From the NCBI RefSeq assembly GCF_963678635.1, contig NC_087063.1, positions 78,205,617-78,269,616 of the forward strand: a stretch of DNA of 64,000 nucleotides. The letters are read 5' to 3'. The translations under genes were made by a program, and so were the position numbers. Position 1 is the first letter of the stretch. Each line of letters opens with the position of its first letter. This DNA comes from Symsagittifera roscoffensis (taxonomy: Eukaryota > Xenacoelomorpha > Acoela > Convolutidae). Below the pieces are notes generated by a model. It saw nothing but the letters and a program-made list of their open reading frames with translations. It did not search any database and was not told the DNA's origin. Below, piece after piece: positions 49,476 through 59,654 of the stretch.

Positions 49476-50782
49476 TGTTATACTTTTATAAAAACCATCC
49501 AAACCTTTTTTCAAGGATTTATCATTGCCACGAAACCTTCTGTGGAACTTAGAAAGTAACCTTTTATTTCTTTTGCAAGTCAGAATAGCCATATTTTCAT
49601 ACATTTTTGTTGAGTTTTTAGATTGCTTTAATCAAAAACCGAAAAATTGAAACGATACTGCAAAAAAAACTTTGTTTGTGCGAAAACGTATGCGAGTTTG
49701 ATTCATAAGAATAGAGATCCTTTTTAAAAAAGACCATTTACGCGAAATTGAATATTTTGGGGTCTCAATACTACACTACACTACGACCTGAATTTCTTTG
49801 CACTTCATTTTTCTACATCAGAAAAACAGTTCGAAAAAAATATATAGCTCAGTAGGTTTTTATGCTCAGATTCAGAGTTTTTGTAGATAGAAAAATGAAA
49901 TGTTTTGTTCTTATAGTCTTTTGCGGCAAGAACGCAGCAGATTTACATACCTGAGAATCCAAATTTTAACTTTGTGCTTGTTGCGAAAAACTTATGTTCC
50001 TAGAGCACATAAAAAGTATTAGTTAAAGCGTTTGCCATTAATAGTTTTTTGTGTGAATTATAATCACCACTTATAATGGATTATAGGTCACTGTAGTCAC
50101 TGTAGTTATAGTTCACTGTAGAAATTATCACTATTATAATCGATTTTATATCGTTTCAGCATTTTGGTAAATATAATCAAATGCAATTCTCAAAAAAAAA
50201 CATAATAATCCGTTATAAACGATTATTGAAGCCTCAATTTGAATGTGAGAAAAACAAAACAGTTGGAGTTTTTGACATTCTAAAAATTTGTTATGACACG
50301 CATTTCATGTTTTTGTGATTAAACGAATCATGTATAAAGCACCGAGATTAAACTTACTATGAAAGTTAATGTATTTTTGACTCATAGTTGACCACAATCT
50401 GTGTATCTGATTGGCTGTATTGTAAGAATCTTGCAAATTTTAACTAAATTTTTAAATCTGAATTATTTTCTCAGTATTGATGGATGCAAAATCTTGCTCA
50501 TTTTTGCTAAACCAATGCAAATGTTGCAAGATCTTGCAAGAAAAATGCGAGAATAAAGTTTTTCGCAAAAAGTTTTGCAAGATTTGCATTTGGAAAACAC
50601 GATTTTTACTATTTTGGGGGGTTGGGGTATTTTGCTGGTCGGCTAACATTAGAAATGTCTCATCGCTTTCTTTATCATCAACAAGAATTAATTGTTTCGG
50701 CAAAAAAGTACTTAAAATAATTAAGGGTTTCGTTAAGAGCCAAAAATTTTCAAAGTGATGTTTTTTTTTTTAGTATTTCGAA
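49476..50782. other. Spacer without recognised gene
   Basis: AT-rich; a small cluster of CACTGTAGTCACTGTAGTTA-like repeats near 50090-50125. Overlapping open frames on both strands near 50452-50758 look like chance. Confidence 0.4.
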
Positions 50783-50909
50783 ATCATTTTGCTGTCTAGT
50801 GAGCAGTCTTGTCAACAAAAAGGTCGTGAGTTTGAATCCCGCTTCGATCACGGTTGAAGGGGTCCCATTTTCATAGACCTCCTCAGACCGGCTGCGGCAA
50901 AATGAATGA

Positions 50910-50997
<88 letters not shown>

Positions 50998-50998
50998 C
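50783..50998 (+). mobile_element. SINE-like element with TC-repeat tail
   Basis: GTCTAGTGAGCAGTCTTGTC (A-box-like) is followed about 35 bases later by GTCGTGAGTTTGAATCCCGC, close to the RNA polymerase III B box (GGTTCGAATCC). Then comes a body with ACCTCCTCAGACCGGCTGCG and a (TC)n tail from 50911 to 50998. Head, body and simple tail are the layout of a tRNA-derived SINE. Only one copy is in the window, so its ends are estimates. Confidence 0.5.
50911..50998. repeat. (TC)n microsatellite
   Basis: About 85 bases of CT repeats with two single-base interruptions (TCCTC). It creates spurious Arg-Glu-rich open frames on the minus strand. Confidence 0.95.
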
Positions 50999-51158
50999 CG
51001 CGGAAAAAAAGCCCAAGGTAGAACGAACCTGGGGCTAATAGTAAAAAAGTTGTCTTTTAATATAAAAAACATCCATTGTTTCTAGATAACTCAATTGGGT
51101 CAAAGATGGAAACGAGGATCTGCAAACGAAGAAAACGAAGATGAACAAGTCTAAAACA

Positions 51159-51319
51159 TAGGGGTGAATCTAAGATTTTCTTGAGGGGAAGGGGGGTTTT
51201 CAAAAAAAAAATTGAAAACGGATATTGGCGGTCGGCCGATGTCGTAAAATATAAGCAAAGGGTGAAAGTTTTAGGCGATCAATGGGCTGCCCCCTGCCCC
51301 CTTCCTAAATCCGCCCCTG
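51159..51319. mobile_element. hAT-type MITE copy, diverged
   Basis: The left end is TAGGGGTGAATCTAAGATTT and the right end is CCTAAATCCGCCCCTG, inverted termini of the family. The flanks (TAAAACA and ATAGAACC) do not match well. Short internal part. Confidence 0.6.
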
Positions 51320-51596
51320 ATAGAACCCATCCAAAAAATGTGCAGCCCGAACATCAGAAATGGCGGAAAAAATATTCTTGTCTGTTTATCGTAGAAAAAT
51401 GCTACCAATATTTTGGGTTCTCTTCAAATTTAGCTTGTGGGTTGGCGTGCACTGAGTAAATAGGACACTCAATTAAGTACTCTATCTCGAAGAAAAATGT
51501 TTTATATTGAAAGTATATTTACAAAAAAAAGAAAAATGTAATGAAAATCATTTTAAATTGTATTTTAAATTTACACTCAGTTTAATATCTTTCAAC

Positions 51597-53993
51597 CTAA
51601 TTTAGGTTGAAGCACACGAAAACAAATAATAGAATAAAACCGTGAAACAATGTTTTGACATCTAGAGTTGACCCTCTAGCTGAGTTTATGCTGATGTAAA
51701 TAACCCGCGAGTAATATTCACCCTCAGAAAAATCATTATTTTGGTCTTCGCGGTCTAAAGAGTTGCTTGTAACAGTATTTTTTGCATTTTCAGTATCTAA
51801 TTTGGTCGAATCGTACTTAAGAAGCATTGGCGTATCGAAATCTGCAGCTTCTTGGGAGTAGAACTCAGTACCAGCTAGAAATGGGTCCAGGATATATGAA
51901 AATTCTATCACGTTTCCACTCCACGCAATGACTTTCTGGTAATGCTGAGCTTGCTTTGGAGTCAGTTTTCCAATTCCGTCAAAATTATCCAAAACTTCCA
52001 AGTCCAATTTTTCGAAAGTTTTGTCTGGAATGAGAGCGAATTGAGCTGCCGTGATGTGATTAAGATGTTTTAGGCCAAGAAGCATGTTCGGCCTAATGGT
52101 CAGTTTCATTTCGTCTAAAGTTGGGTGGTATATAGAGACAACATCTGTGACAAGTGCATTATCGGGACAGTCCAGATGATCGAAAACGGTGTCGGTTTTG
52201 AATATCTCCAGTTGGATGTTTAAATGAAACAACAAGTTCGACGGGAATCCGCAAAGAAATCTGCCCAAAATGTTCAGGTGAAAAGGAGTCAATTTGAAAA
52301 CGGTGAGGTCATTTGTTTTCAGGTAGTGTTCGAATCCCGCTGACAACTGTTCTGTAGTCCAATTTGACTGCGAGAGTGTTTTGACAACATTTGCGTTTGA
52401 GAAATTAAGCATAGAGATATTTTTAGCCGGCACAAAATCGGGTAACAGGTCACGAAGACGGATGAGTTCTTCAGGGCGAAGAGTTTCCAATCCAGTCCAA
52501 GAAACTCTGTCAAAAATAGTTTGTTTTGTAGCTTGAGTTAATTTATTAGGGTTTCGTTTGCTCAAATGCTCAATCACCCGGTGAAATTGACATTCAGACA
52601 TAGTCCGGATATCTGTTTGTGACAAAATGTCTGAAGGAATTAAATTTATGAAATCATAATCTGATTTAGTTCCCCTACAATTTGATTTGAACAGATCTTC
52701 GTTTTTGAGCTTGATGAAAACAAGGGTTCGAATATTGCTCACGCATTCACTAGAGTTTGATTCATCTCCGAATGTTTTTCCGCTTTCTAATTGAAGCGCA
52801 AGCAAATGCCAAAGTTGCAACCTGTCATATCTAAGCAAAGAATTTTTCAGGTATTGTTCAATTTCTGAAGTCTCAAAAATATTGCACAGAGAATTTCTGA
52901 TTGAAGCAATTTGATCGAAATTCAACTCTTCTAGTTTACCGAGCTTAGACTGTAGAGCTTTACCCTGCGATTGGTCGAAGTCGCAGCTCTGTAATTGGTC
53001 CAGAGTTGTCTTCAAAGTTTCTTTCGAGATTCGGTCCAGCATTTTTGCGGGTAAGAAACAGTTCAAATTTCCGAGAATTGATATATCTTGACTTTCATAC
53101 TCACACTTTTCGACACTTTCACAGAACTTGCATTGAGTGAAATATAACTCAGCCAAAATCCGATTTGAATTCATTGAATAGTCGTTAACGTTAGTTTGCC
53201 CTATTTTCATGAAAACATCTTTGCATTTATCTTTATTGGTGAAATTAAAATTCTCGAGAGCAAACTCTCTGTAAACTTCGCCGGTCAAGCTCTTGATATT
53301 CAGGTCGGAAAGTTTACCTAGGTTGAACTTCTCCTGGTTTAAAACATACCAGACACTTTGAACTTTTTGCGCAATCACTTGCATCATTTTTCTATTAGGA
53401 CTTTCAACTTGATCCAAATAAACAAAAATGACATCAAAAAAGTAGAACGGGTTCAATTCTCTTACATCTTGAGTAGTGAATCCTCTGACAAGTTTTTTAA
53501 GAGACCTCGCAATTTGTCCCGTAATTTCTGAAGTTCCAAGGAAAGTCCGGAACTGTGAAAAGACCAAAGCCGACAGTTGCGGGGAAAGTTCCATGTCTAT
53601 GACGTTCAGGGAGCTCCCGGTTTGAATGAAACCCTGAACGAAGTCAAACTGCAAATCAAACTGTTTGATATCCTTAATTCTTTCGGCCAAACTTGTTGTG
53701 TTCATAGCTTGTAGCAAATCTGAACTGTATTCCACGAATTTAGCATGCGGGCATGTTTCGACAATCATTATTTTATGAGCAGAAGACAAGGTTTTGGACA
53801 CTGAGTTTATGACGTTCAGTTTGGCGCAGATTGACGTTTCAAACGAGATCTGGTTGGGCGGCAACTGGCCAATCAGATTCGATAACTCTTCTAATTGGTT
53901 CTCCTTGATTGCAATTTTGTCGTTGCTCGTCGACAACTGGGATGCCAAGAATGATCCAAGGAGAGTTTTCTGACTGCTCGAAAGTTGAGACGT
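51597..53993 (-). CDS. Mesothelin-like exon 2 (repeats and anchor)
   Basis: Acceptor GATTTATTTTAG, then TSQLSSSQKTLLGSFLASQL, so the exon starts 15 codons before the longest in-exon start-like codon. 798 codons to the stop at 51599-51597. The frame is intact across 2.4 kb, which shows that selection keeps it. Confidence 0.88.
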   Translation of the reverse strand, partial: TSQLSSSQKTLLGSFLASQLSTSNDKIAIKENQLEELSNLIGQLPPNQISFETSICAKLNVINSVSKTLSSAHKIMIVETCPHAKFVEYSSDLLQAMNTTSLAERIKDIKQFDLQFDFVQGFIQTGSSLNVIDMELSPQLSALVFSQFRTFLGTSEITGQIARSLKKLVRGFTTQDVRELNPFYFFDVIFVYLDQVESPNRKMMQVIAQKVQSVWYVLNQEKFNLGKLSDLNIKSLTGEVYREFALENFNFTNKDKCKDVFMKIGQTNVNDYSMNSNRILAELYFTQCKFCESVEKCEYESQDISILGNLNCFLPAKMLDRISKETLKTTLDQLQSCDFDQSQGKALQSKLGKLEELNFDQIASIRNSLCNIFETSEIEQYLKNSLLRYDRLQLWHLLALQLESGKTFGDESNSSECVSNIRTLVFIKLKNEDLFKSNCRGTKSDYDFINLIPSDILSQTDIRTMSECQFHRVIEHLSKRNPNKLTQATKQTIFDRVSWTGLETLRPEELIRLRDLLPDFVPAKNISMLNFSNANVVKTLSQSNWTTEQLSAGFEHYLKTNDLTVFKLTPFHLNILGRFLCGFPSNLLFHLNIQLEIFKTDTVFDHLDCPDNALVTDVVSIYHPTLDEMKLTIRPNMLLGLKHLNHITAAQFALIPDKTFEKLDLEVLDNFDGIGKLTPKQAQHYQKVIAWSGNVIEFSYILDPFLAGTEFYSQEAADFDTPMLLKYDSTKLDTENAKNTVTSNSLDREDQNNDFSEGEYYSRVIYISINSARGSTLDVKTLFHGFILLFVFVCFNLN

Positions 53994-56900
53994 CTAAAAT
54001 AAATCTTCATTTACAATTTCAAAATGATTTGCGTTTTATTTTTTGTCCTCAGAGGACTAAAAAAAAAGATATCGGAGGTATTAAAAAAAAGCTTTTTTTT
54101 TACAAGTTTGACCTTTTTGCTGGGATTCGACTTCAAATCATTAGAAAAATTTACAATGCACAAAATCTTTGACAATTAACAGTCTTCGACGATGAACAAG
54201 GAACATTTATTTATTGAATGAACACTCAGTAAATTTCTTTTATCCATGATTTAACAATTATAAGACAACTAAATTGTAAATACACATTCGACAGACAAAA
54301 GAGATTTTTTTATATTGTCGCGATATCTCTCCTAATCAGTCTAAATTTGTCTGTTATCTCCGGTTTATAACCCATGGGTCTTTTTTAACTGAGAGAACCC
54401 GTCTAGATATTATCCAATGGGACGAAGAGTTGTAGAGATATGAACTTAGTTGAGGGGCATAAAAAGGGGGAGCGGGTTGTTATCTTTTTCTCTCTGTTCT
54501 TAAATCGTCTCTCTTAGTGGTATGTGAAGTGAACTTAACTTAATGGCCGATCCAAGCCCAACCCGATCTAAGACTGTCGATATTTTGCTCTTTTTCTTAT
54601 CTTCCTCTCTACCGGGTTCTATATGAGACCATTAGAGAGCCTTATCAGTGCATTAGCACAATACGACCCAATAAAAGAACAATATTGAACAGCCGCATTC
54701 GATAAATATCAAATTATTTCAATTTTTCAGCATGTTTTTCAAAATTTCAGAAAAAAAAACTATTTTTATCAAAAGGTCCTCGTCATATATTGCAAAAAAA
54801 AAGAATTACAGATTCCCCGTAGAGTTAGTTTTTAAAATAAAAAACGAGAACTTCAAAACAATCAAATTATTTTAAGTTTTCAGAAGCATTTTGAAATTTC
54901 GGTAAAGTAGTAAAGTATCCAATATTTGTTCATTTAATTGAACAAAAAATAGAATTATAGCTTTTAAGATGGAAAAACGCCAAAACTATAAGGAAGTTAG
55001 CGCTGCAAAAAAAAATAATGGCAAATGGCATTAAATTTATTCAGCAGTTGTTCAAAAGGGCAAACAATACTGTTTATTTTTTAGTCGATAGAAAAAAAAG
55101 TCGGGAGTAAATGTTTGCATATCTAATTTACAGCACAAATAGATTGTTAGCTGTGGAAGGAAATGAAATCTTAATCAATGGAATTAATTTATGTGATCAA
55201 ACTCCGAAAAAAAACATTTCTCAAGTGTTTGTCAAAGAATACCTGGAATTTAAGATCTGAAAAAGAAAATTTCGAAAAACGGCTCTGTGACGTTTGAGAC
55301 AATTAAAAACATGATCACCCTGTTTTCGCATTTTTCTAAACACAAAAAAAATCAGCCAGGACCCATTTAAATTTTTGTGCTCCAAGTATCACACTTGTAT
55401 CGAGTTGTTAGATTTTTATTATATTATACCCAGGGGCGGATTTAGGGGGGTGGACGATTCTTTTCTCAGGGATTCGAGCCCCTCGTCAACCAAAAATCCC
55501 TCCTTTGGTATTTGTTTTATGAAAACCATTTCGGCCGACCAACCCTTAATTTTTTTTATGATTAGTAATATTGGCGCCAATATATACTAATTTTGTAGGG
55601 GAGCGCGCGCCGAAAAAATGCAATTTTTTGGTCAAAATTTTCGAAAAAGTGCCTAAAAACGCCTTGTGTCCAAAAACTTGCACAAAAGAGAGTTTTTTAG
55701 TGATTTGGGAGAGCTCGGAGATCAATTTGGCCGACCTTAAAAAAATTTTTTTTAAAGTTCGACACCCCTCCTTAAAATAATGTTAAATTATTGCAATTTT
55801 TGAAAAGTTACTTTGAGGGACAAATTTCTGTGAAGCTAAGAGATTGTTTCTGCCTTGATTTCCCGGAAAAACGATTTGTTTTGTAAAATCAACCTGCAGT
55901 AACTTTTCTAAATAGAACTTAAGGTTATTTAAGTTTTTCAAAAAAAACATGTCGGTCTTTGGTCGACCATTTTGACCATTTGAGCTCCCTCAAAGCCCTA
56001 AAAAGACCCTGTTTTGCGTCAAAAAATTCTGCACCGCAGGCGTTTTTTGAGAAAACCGACCAGAGATGACATTTTAAAAAAAAATTGAAATATTTTGACC
56101 GAAAAGTTGCATTTTTCGGTTCGCACTCCCCTCTCAAATTTAGTTTATATTGGCGGCAAAAAATTTTGAGGCTGGTCAGCCAATGGAAAATCTTTTGAAA
56201 AATTTGTCAACCAGAACTGAGGACGAGGCAGTCACTTTTGGAAAAAATGGAAGTCGCCTCTTGGTACACTACTGATAAAAGTAAAGCCTATAACTGCAAT
56301 TTTATAAATCTTTTAAGAGCCTTCAAAACTAACCTGAATTGAAGAGAAGTCGCGAAGTTTCATTTGGGAAAATATTTTCATCTCCTCCACACTCAAAAGG
56401 GGGAAAATAGTCTGCATTTTCATCAGATTCTCAGAATCAGTGACACTGGTCCTTCCAACTACAACTGATTCAAAGGCCTTCAAGGTCACCCAATTAGGTG
56501 AAAATGGCAACAACTTCTGCATCTGTGAAAACATTTCACGTTCTGACCTAGACGCAACAGCGGATTCCTGGCGGTACCATTTGAACAACTGTGCATACGA
56601 CAGAAAAGGCGTAAAACTTTCCAAAAAAGGTAGGAAAAGGTCGGTTCCAGGAGACTCCATCCAATCTCCAAACGCTTCATCGATGATAGCGAAAGATTGC
56701 GTCATTCTGACGTCATAACGCTCGGCTAATTTCATGAGTGAGACGAACTGTTTGCGTCCGTAGTTCCTTAAAAGTCTGGTCGGTAAGACTGGAATCAGTT
56801 TCTCGATGTGTTTCCGAAACTCTCTGGGCCAGCTTCGAATGTTTTCGGAATAAGTTCGGATTACCGAGTCAACGACAAGCGAACAGATCGGTTTATGTTG

Positions 56901-57599
56901 TCGGTTAGTACAATCAACTTCAGGTAAAATAGCGTATGAGAGTATAATTTCAAACAACGAGGGCAAAACTCTCCTAAACAGTTCGAAAAAGTGGAAATTC
57001 ATTCCTTTGCCCAATGCATGCAGCGAGTAGTCTATAAGTGCAGGTTTGTTCCATTTGTTCACAATTGTCAGCAAACTTTGTCCGTCTCCAAGATGAGTTT
57101 CGGTGGCGTTCAGAATTGCGAACTTCCCAGGTGTAGAGTCCCAATCAAGGTCGTGTTTGTAGATTCCCTGAATCACCGTTTTAAAGTCCTCAGCGTTGCT
57201 CAAGCTAGCATGCTGCAGAATATGTGATTTACCAGAGATGTCAATCTTGCGGCTATTTAGAAGGAATCTAACGGCTTCGGGAAGCAGATTAGCAATGCAG
57301 TCGGGTCGCAACATCTGCGCAGTCGCGGATCCAAGACGCTCCAGCTGGGGAAAACGAGCGAAAGAACAGTCATAGGGATCTCTGGAAAACAGTCCAGACT
57401 CTTCGGAAAATTTGTTGGATGTTGAGCTGAAACTGAAACCCAGCTCGTCGGCAAAAGTTACTCGGAAAATTTGTTCGTTTTCCGAGTTCGTCACTCCACT
57501 GAGTCCCAAAAAATTGGGCGGGATTTTGCTTGATGAAAAGGATCTCGAATACACGTTTGTGTACATTGAAAGTAATATTACAGCTGCAAGAAATTTCAT
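51597..57599 (-). CDS. Mesothelin/otoancorin/stereocilin-like protein, secreted, GPI-anchor type, 2 exons
   Basis: Minus-strand join of 57599-56334 and 53993-51597: 1220 residues. The family consists of large superhelical extracellular proteins that mediate attachment of cells to matrix or membranes (mesothelin; otoancorin and stereocilin of the inner ear). Seen: a signal peptide MKFLAAVILLSMYTNVYS; many helical repeats of about 35-45 residues with LPxxxL and LTPxQA patterns (NCFLPAKMLDRISKETL; LGRFLCGFPSNLLFHLN; GIGKLTPKQAQHYQKVIAWS); paired cysteines; many N-glycosylation sites; and a C-terminal hydrophobic tail LFHGFILLFVFVCFNLN without a cytoplasmic part, as for a GPI signal. Exon phase is 0 at CAG|ACG. 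I recognise the superfamily from repeat pattern and architecture; orthology to one member is not claimed. Confidence 0.7.
54316..54681 (+). mobile_element. Solo LTR with 4-bp target duplication
   Basis: A 366-bp segment of higher GC than its surroundings, starting TGTCGCGATATC and ending AAAAGAACA (TG...CA, with TGT/ACA inverted tips). ATAT flanks it on both sides (54312-54315 and 54682-54685). Inside are a TATA-like GCATAAAAAG near 54458 and AATAAA at 54670-54675, placed as in an LTR. No internal element region lies nearby, so it looks like a recombination product. The 4-bp duplication fits the Ty3/gypsy group but is of low complexity. Confidence 0.6.
54686..55430. other. AT-rich intron filler
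   Basis: No gene, RNA or clear repeat seen; A-runs and a weak coding-like stretch (LAVEGNEILINGINLCDQ, about 55147-55200) that cannot be extended. Confidence 0.3.
55431..55770 (+). mobile_element. hAT-type MITE copy
   Basis: Starts CAGGGGCGGATTTAGGGGGG; core GGGGAGCGCGCGCCGAAAAA and GAGAGCTCGGAGATCAATTT; fades at ACACCCCTCCTTAAA. It includes GGGATTCGAGCCCC, which recalls a tRNA B box but recurs as part of this family (also at 1290, inverted). Confidence 0.65.
55930..56180 (-). mobile_element. hAT-type MITE copy, inverted
   Basis: Reverse orientation: GGTCGACCATTTTGACC, TGAGCTCCCTCAAAGCCC, TGCACCGCAGGCGTTTTTTG and TTCGGTTCGCACTCCCCTC match the complement of the core in 55431-55770 and 8940-9157. 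The two copies face each other 160 bases apart in the same intron. Confidence 0.6.
56334..57599 (-). CDS. Mesothelin-like exon 1 (signal peptide)
   Basis: ATG at 57599; 422 codons; ends DFSSIQ before the donor GTTAGT. It includes YDCSFARFPQLERLGSATAQ and several cysteines. A GGTATAATAA lies about 30 bases upstream of the ATG. Confidence 0.85.
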
Positions 57600-59176
57600 G
57601 TTTAAGTTGAATGGCAGATTTATTATACCAAGTTAAAGACTTTTGAAAACTTTTCAATAGCAATCGAGACCAATTGTGTTTTAATCGACAATTGGTTAAA
57701 GTTTGTTATTCGTAGTAATTTTACAATCGAAATGATTTGTTTGACAGGATGCGAATTGGGATATAATTGAATTGAAACACAACCCCAAAAAGTGTTTTAC
57801 AATTGATTAAATCCCTTTAAAGACTCGCTTAAAAGGTTGGATAATTTGGTGGATTAGAATCTGATCCCTGACTTAACTCATTCAAAGAGTGGCGAAATAA
57901 GAGCTGAATTGAAAGTGAAAAGTGATACTGAATATTAATTTTAATCCGGGCTAAGTCTTAGCCTCTGGAGAACTTTTAAACTGGGCTCCCTATTCCAGCA
58001 GACCGGGACAAAATAACTTTGAAAAGATGCTTGTCAAATATTACTGGTTAATTCAGCGTTATACAATAACTAACACTAACTTATAAATGCTCGACCACCT
58101 CTTTTAAGTGCGATGAAAAAAAGAAATCCCAGTTTATTAACTTAAATAAAACCTGCGGGAGTAAAAGCTTTTCTTTTATGCCTCAAATTTATTTTAAAAA
58201 TTTGTCAGGAAAGCAAAATGGGAAAAATAATAAGCGAAAATGAGAGATTTATTAAAATTGACAAGGGCTGTTTAGAAAACATTCGAGTGTTTTGTGGCGC
58301 GATAATTGTCAAAAGTAACGTGGATCTTCAGAAAGGAAGTTTAAATTTGGCTCAATTTATTTTAATTGTTGCTCTCTGAGATAGGAAATTAAATTTTTAT
58401 TACTTCTGATCTGACTCGGCAAAGACTCTTCACGAATCAATCAAGTGCACTACCTGAGTATACTGGAGAAGCAACAGAAACGTGCAATAAAAGTGTAATT
58501 AATATCGTATCAGTTCAAACAGATTTGCACTTTTTCCCCCATTTAACACTCACTCGCAAATAAAAGTAAAAACAGGCAAGCAAAACACTCTATTTTCTAG
58601 TTTAACTCGTCCGCTCAAACAGCCCAAAAACCCTAAAGCTCGAAAAAAACTAGAACAGATTTGGGCATAAAATTAAGAGCTGGGTAAAATAAAGTCAAAC
58701 CCTCCAGACTTCGTGAAAACTAGGAAGGAAGATTTTGCGAATTAAGAGCCGAAATGTGGAAATTGGGTCGCGAATAAACATGGAAAGACAAATTTGGAAC
58801 GAAAAAAGAGGTCACAAAACTAACACATGACAAGACAGGATTTATGTCTGAAACTAACTTGAAACTGATTTTAAAGCTGTAAGTAATTATTGAATCAAGA
58901 GAAAGTTACAATGATACGAAAATAACTGACAGTTGGATCCAATGAAAAGATATGATTGATGCTATTCATATATGCTGGCTTGTCACGTCAGAAGAACACA
59001 GGCTGTAACAGATTTGTGTAGTGTTCAATTCATCTTTGCATAAAAATTAATAAATTTGGAAATCATCTATCCTTTGAATTTATTTTTAAAAATAACCAGA
59101 AACATTCGCAAATACAAGGCAACATCTTCAGAACATTGAAAAAAAAAATTTATATGAATGTAATCAAACCTCTCAA
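57600..59176. other. Spacer upstream of the mesothelin-like gene
   Basis: The promoter is presumably within the first few hundred bases. No coding exon, RNA gene or tandem repeat is recognised. Confidence 0.4.
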
Positions 59177-59405
59177 AACCAGAAGCGGGTTTAGGGAGAG
59201 AAAAGACGGACTCCTATTCGACATTCATATAAATTCATGTATTTAAGAGGAGCGCGCGCCAAAAAACCCCCAATTTTTTGGTTAAAACTTTCAAGAAAGT
59301 GCGCAAAAACGGAATTTTCGTTCTGTTTTTTTTTCAAAAACTGCCTGGGACGCAAACATTTTTATCAAAATAGGTTTGAAAATCCTTCTCCTTTGAAAAA
59401 TCTTA
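59177..59405 (+). mobile_element. hAT-type MITE copy
   Basis: Left end AGAAGCGGGTTTAGGGAG; core GGAGCGCGCGCCAAAAAACC and CTGCCTGGGACGCAAACATT; right end AAATCTTAGATCTT, where it runs straight into the next MITE. Confidence 0.6.
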
Positions 59406-59654
59406 GATCTTGGATTCCAGAGACAAGTTTTTAAATATGTTCTGGAAACTTCTAAGAATACAGTTGCGGATTCCGTAAATTCGCCTATTTTTGGAGCAAT
59501 TTTGAGCGGTACATAGTTTTAGGTATTGTGGAATCCAAAACAGCATAGAAGATCAAAGAAAAGAGCGATGTTTCGGATTCCGCGACAAATCTGATTTTGG
59601 CTTGTTGCGGATTCCGCTTATAATGCGCAGAAAGCACAGTTTGGCCTCGTAATG
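59406..59654. mobile_element. MITE, CATTACGAGGCC family, left end lost
   Basis: Internal GGATTCCAGAGACAAG matches the other copies (13277, 15176); the right terminus GCACAGTTTGGCCTCGTAATG minus its first base is present at 59635-59654. The left terminus is missing, cut off where the hAT-type MITE ends. Confidence 0.65.

Larger units (their letters stand above)
53994..56333. other. Intron of the mesothelin-like gene
   Basis: Holds a solo LTR (54316-54681), two hAT-type MITE copies (55431-55770 and, inverted, about 55930-56180) and AT-rich filler. No further exon is seen; the two exons already join in frame. Confidence 0.6.

Noticed and set aside
50750-51072. Arg-Glu repeat proteins on the minus strand
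   Set aside because: They are translations of the (TC)n microsatellite.
51597-53948. Separate gene starting at an in-exon start-like codon at 53948
   Set aside because: The codon is TTG; an acceptor at 53994 and phase-0 match to the upstream exon make it the second exon of one gene.
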